Source: Cytophagales bacterium (GTDB lineage: Bacteria > Bacteroidota > Bacteroidia > Cytophagales > Cyclobacteriaceae). From it: a DNA stretch of 9,066 nt. The first letter of the stretch is position 1. Every line of letters starts with the position of its first letter. The position numbers and the translations under genes were made by a program. The notes under the pieces are model-generated. The model was not told the origin of the DNA. It worked only from the letters and a program-made list of their open reading frames with translations, and searched no databases. The stretch covers positions 5,569-14,634 of the forward strand of contig DPSB01000604.1 in the NCBI GenBank assembly GCA_003537495.1, given 5' to 3'. Shown piece by piece: positions 6,681-9,066 of the stretch.

Positions 6681-9066
6681 ATGTCGGGTGTAGCACCACG
6701 AAAGTACGTTTGTATTCACGGCCATTTTTATCAACCACCTCGCGAAAACGCCTGGCTGGAAGTAATCGAGTTGCAGGACTCTGCGCATCCGTACCACGAC
6801 TGGAACGAGCGCATAACTGCCGAGTGTTACGAACCCAATGCCACTTCCAGAATATTAAATGAAAGTGGTGTAATCAAGAACATCGTTAACAATTACGCGC
6901 GTATAAGTTTCAACTTTGGGCCTACCTTACTTTCGTGGATGGAAGTATATGCGCCCGAAACATACGAGGCTGTACTTGAGGCCGATAAATTGAGTGCGAA
7001 AAATTTTGGTGGACATGGATCGGCAGTAGCGCAGGTGTATAATCACATTATCATGCCGTTGGCCAATCGTGCCGATAAAGAAACTCAGATTGTTTGGGGC
7101 ATCCGCGATTTTGAGCATCGATTCAAACGCAAGCCTGAAGGCATGTGGTTAGCCGAAACGGCTGTAGATACCGAAACGCTTGAAGTGCTGGCCGAAAATA
7201 ATATCCGGTTTACTATACTCGCACCACGACAGGCAAAAGCAGTTCGCAAAATCGGAACAACCGATTGGACGGAAGTGAATGATCGCACCATAAATACGTC
7301 CAAGGCCTATGCCTGCAACCTGCCCAGTGGCAAAAGTATTATTCTTTACTTCTATGAAGGCGACATCTCGCAAGGCATTGCTTTTAACGGTTTACTAAAC
7401 GATGGCAAACGATTTGCCGATCGTTTGTTGAGTGTGATCGATGAGAGCGATCCGGAACCTCAGTTGGTACACGTAGCTACTGATGGTGAAACGTATGGTC
7501 ATCATCATAAACACGGTGAAATGGCATTGGCCTATTGCCTGGATTATATCGAGAAGGGCGATCAGGCAAAGCTCACCAACTACGCACAATTTCTGGAACT
7601 CTGTCCACCACAGGATGAAGCACAGATAATTGAAAACAGTTCGTGGAGTTGTGTACATGGTGTAGAGCGTTGGCGCAGCAACTGTGGTTGTAATTCAGGC
7701 AAACCGGGCTGGCACCAACTCTGGCGACAACCTTTGCGGGAATCGTTGGATTGGTTGCGCGATAAAGCAACAGAAATTTTTGAACGAGAAGGTTCAAAAG
7801 TTTTACATAACCCCTGGGCCGCCCGCAACGAATATGTTGAAGTTATACTTAATCGCACGGACGATAATGTGCGAAAATTTTTGCAAACACATGCATTGCC
7901 CGATGCTTCGGCCAATCGCATCTTACGCATTTTGGAGATACAGCGCCATGCCATGCTCATGTACACCAGCTGTGGATGGTTCTTCGATGAGATTTCCGGA
8001 ATAGAAACCACACAGGTAATGCAATATGCCTGCCGCGTAATTCAGTTGGCAAACCAGATTGGTGATGTTGATCTGGAGCCAGAGTTTATGCAACGCCTGG
8101 AAAGCGCACCCAGCAATGTGAGTCAATATGAAAATGGAAGTGGTGTGTATAAGAAAGTCGTGCTTCCATCGCGAACCAACTTACAGCGTGTGGGTATTCA
8201 CTATGCAGTGTCCTCTATTTTTGAAGACGAACCCGAATCACTCACTGTCTTTAATTATAATACCGCCAACGAGTCGTTCATTAAGAAAGAAGCGGGCGAA
8301 CAAAAACTGGTGCTGGGTATTACGAAAGTAAAATCGGTGGTTACCCGATCGGAAAAGAAATTTGCGTTTGCGGTTATCTATCTCGGTAAACATAATATTA
8401 TCGGCAACATTTCATTGGACATGGAACCCGATAAGTTTGCCAGTATGCAGTTTAGAATGGTGAAAGCTTTTGAAGAGGGTAGGTTGGGTGATGTGATTGG
8501 CTTGATGCAAATGTATTTTGGTCCAGAGAAGTACACCATCTGGCATTTGTTCCAAGATGAGAAACGTAAAATTCTGGATAAGATTTCGCAGGAAAGTATG
8601 GCTGAATTGGAGAGTTCGCTGCGCAAGAGCTACAACCGCGACTACGTGTTGATAAACGCATTGGCCAACAACGATATTCCAATTCCGAATACCTATAAAA
8701 CTACGTTTGAATATATTCTGAATGCCGACCTGATTAAAACTTTTCAATCTGATAAAATCAATATTAAAGAGATGGAGCGGATTGTGGCCGAGCTTGCCCG
8801 TTGGAATTTAAAGATTGAAGATCCGCGTAAACTATCGCGCCTGGCAGGAGAGAGCATATTCAAAGAATTAAAACGCATCAGCAGCGAACGCGATAATGTA
8901 AAGCGCATTCAGCGCCTCAACAGAATGTTTCCGTTGTTGGAGAAATTTCAACTGGAACCCAACTTCCATAAGAGTCAGAATCTGTATTTTGAAATTTCGA
9001 TGGAAAACAAACAAAATGGCCAGCCGGTATTGGAAGAAGCCTGGGTAGAACAATTTAATTTGTTGG
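6681..9066 (+). CDS. GH57 family glycoside hydrolase with C-terminal DUF3536 domain, 3'-truncated
   Basis: The frame from ATG 6681 stays open to the window end, giving 795 residues; the stop lies outside, probably close by, since such proteins are roughly 800 residues or a little more. An in-frame TAA at 6666-6668 limits the start to TTG 6675 or ATG 6681; the ATG sits just before the conserved KYVCIHGHFYQPPREN. GH57 motifs are present: IHGHFYQPP (region 1, residues 12-20), GMWLAET with the likely nucleophile Glu159 (codon 7155-7157), and HVATDGETYGHHH with the likely acid/base Asp268 (codon 7482-7484). A Cys/His cluster follows (Cys324, His326, Cys335, Cys337). The MYTSCGWFFDEISGIE block (about 427-442) begins the part I associate with DUF3536. 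GH57 enzymes act on α-glucans by a retaining mechanism, as amylases, glucanotransferases or branching enzymes; this subgroup's activity is unknown to me. Its place after glgB suggests trimming or remodelling of the polymer. No signal peptide or membrane segment is visible, so it is probably cytoplasmic. Confidence 0.9.
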   Translation, partial: MSGVAPRKYVCIHGHFYQPPRENAWLEVIELQDSAHPYHDWNERITAECYEPNATSRILNESGVIKNIVNNYARISFNFGPTLLSWMEVYAPETYEAVLEADKLSAKNFGGHGSAVAQVYNHIIMPLANRADKETQIVWGIRDFEHRFKRKPEGMWLAETAVDTETLEVLAENNIRFTILAPRQAKAVRKIGTTDWTEVNDRTINTSKAYACNLPSGKSIILYFYEGDISQGIAFNGLLNDGKRFADRLLSVIDESDPEPQLVHVATDGETYGHHHKHGEMALAYCLDYIEKGDQAKLTNYAQFLELCPPQDEAQIIENSSWSCVHGVERWRSNCGCNSGKPGWHQLWRQPLRESLDWLRDKATEIFEREGSKVLHNPWAARNEYVEVILNRTDDNVRKFLQTHALPDASANRILRILEIQRHAMLMYTSCGWFFDEISGIETTQVMQYACRVIQLANQIGDVDLEPEFMQRLESAPSNVSQYENGSGVYKKVVLPSRTNLQRVGIHYAVSSIFEDEPESLTVFNYNTANESFIKKEAGEQKLVLGITKVKSVVTRSEKKFAFAVIYLGKHNIIGNISLDMEPDKFASMQFRMVKAFEEGRLGDVIGLMQMYFGPEKYTIWHLFQDEKRKILDKISQESMAELESSLRKSYNRDYVLINALANNDIPIPNTYKTTFEYILNADLIKTFQSDKINIKEMERIVAELARWNLKIEDPRKLSRLAGESIFKELKRISSERDNVKRIQRLNRMFPLLEKFQLEPNFHKSQNLYFEISMENKQNGQPVLEEAWVEQFNLL
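7650..7691 (+). other. Cys/His cluster in the GH57 protein, possible metal site
   Basis: Residues 324-337 read C-x-H-G-V-E-R-W-R-S-N-C-G-C, with Cys at 324, 335 and 337 and His at 326. The spacing could bind a metal ion or form a disulfide. I recall a similar SWSC...GRW...CGC segment in DUF3536-type GH57 proteins, so it is probably a family trait and not unique here. The function is unknown. Confidence 0.5.

Noticed and set aside
7580..8011. Antisense open frame of 143 codons, with overlapping shorter ones on both strands
   Set aside because: The + strand frame here encodes conserved GH57/DUF3536 sequence (Cys cluster, MYTSCGWFFDEISG), so the antisense frames are by-products.

Overview
The window is one densely packed, single-strand block of α-glucan (glycogen-like) metabolism genes. 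It is cut at both ends: the first gene enters from the left edge and the last runs off the right edge. In order, all on the + strand, it holds (1) the 3' two-thirds of glgE, a maltosyltransferase using α-maltose-1-phosphate; (2) a long treS-mak fusion, a trehalose synthase-type GH13 domain joined to a maltokinase (Pep2/Mak) domain; (3) glgB, a 1,4-α-glucan branching enzyme; and (4) a large GH57/DUF3536 protein, nearly complete but without its stop codon in the window. I found no RNA genes, mobile elements, CRISPR arrays or long repeats.

The organism is probably a member of the Bacteroidota, perhaps of the Cytophagales type. The reasons are moderate GC, the absence of clear Shine-Dalgarno sequences before three closely packed genes, A/T-rich start contexts, and a GlgE pathway with a fused TreS-Mak. 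This is an inference; no taxonomic marker is present.

The genes look like one operon. glgE and treS-mak are separated by 3 bases, treS-mak and glgB overlap by one base (TGATG), and glgB and the GH57 gene are 37 bases apart. In the classical GlgE pathway TreS isomerises trehalose to maltose, Mak phosphorylates maltose to maltose-1-phosphate, GlgE adds the maltosyl unit to a growing α-1,4-glucan, and GlgB adds α-1,6 branches. The GH57/DUF3536 protein is an uncharacterised extra member, most simply an α-glucan-active hydrolase or transferase.

The most notable observation is in the fusion protein. The TreS half is well conserved overall, but the GH13 catalytic nucleophile is missing: the expected RLDAVP motif reads RLANVP, with Ala206 in place of Asp. 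Several other normally conserved positions of the active-site region also look altered, while the acid/base Glu, the second Asp and all visible kinase motifs are kept. This suggests a TreS pseudoenzyme acting as a scaffold or regulator for an active maltokinase, and it leaves open where the maltose comes from.
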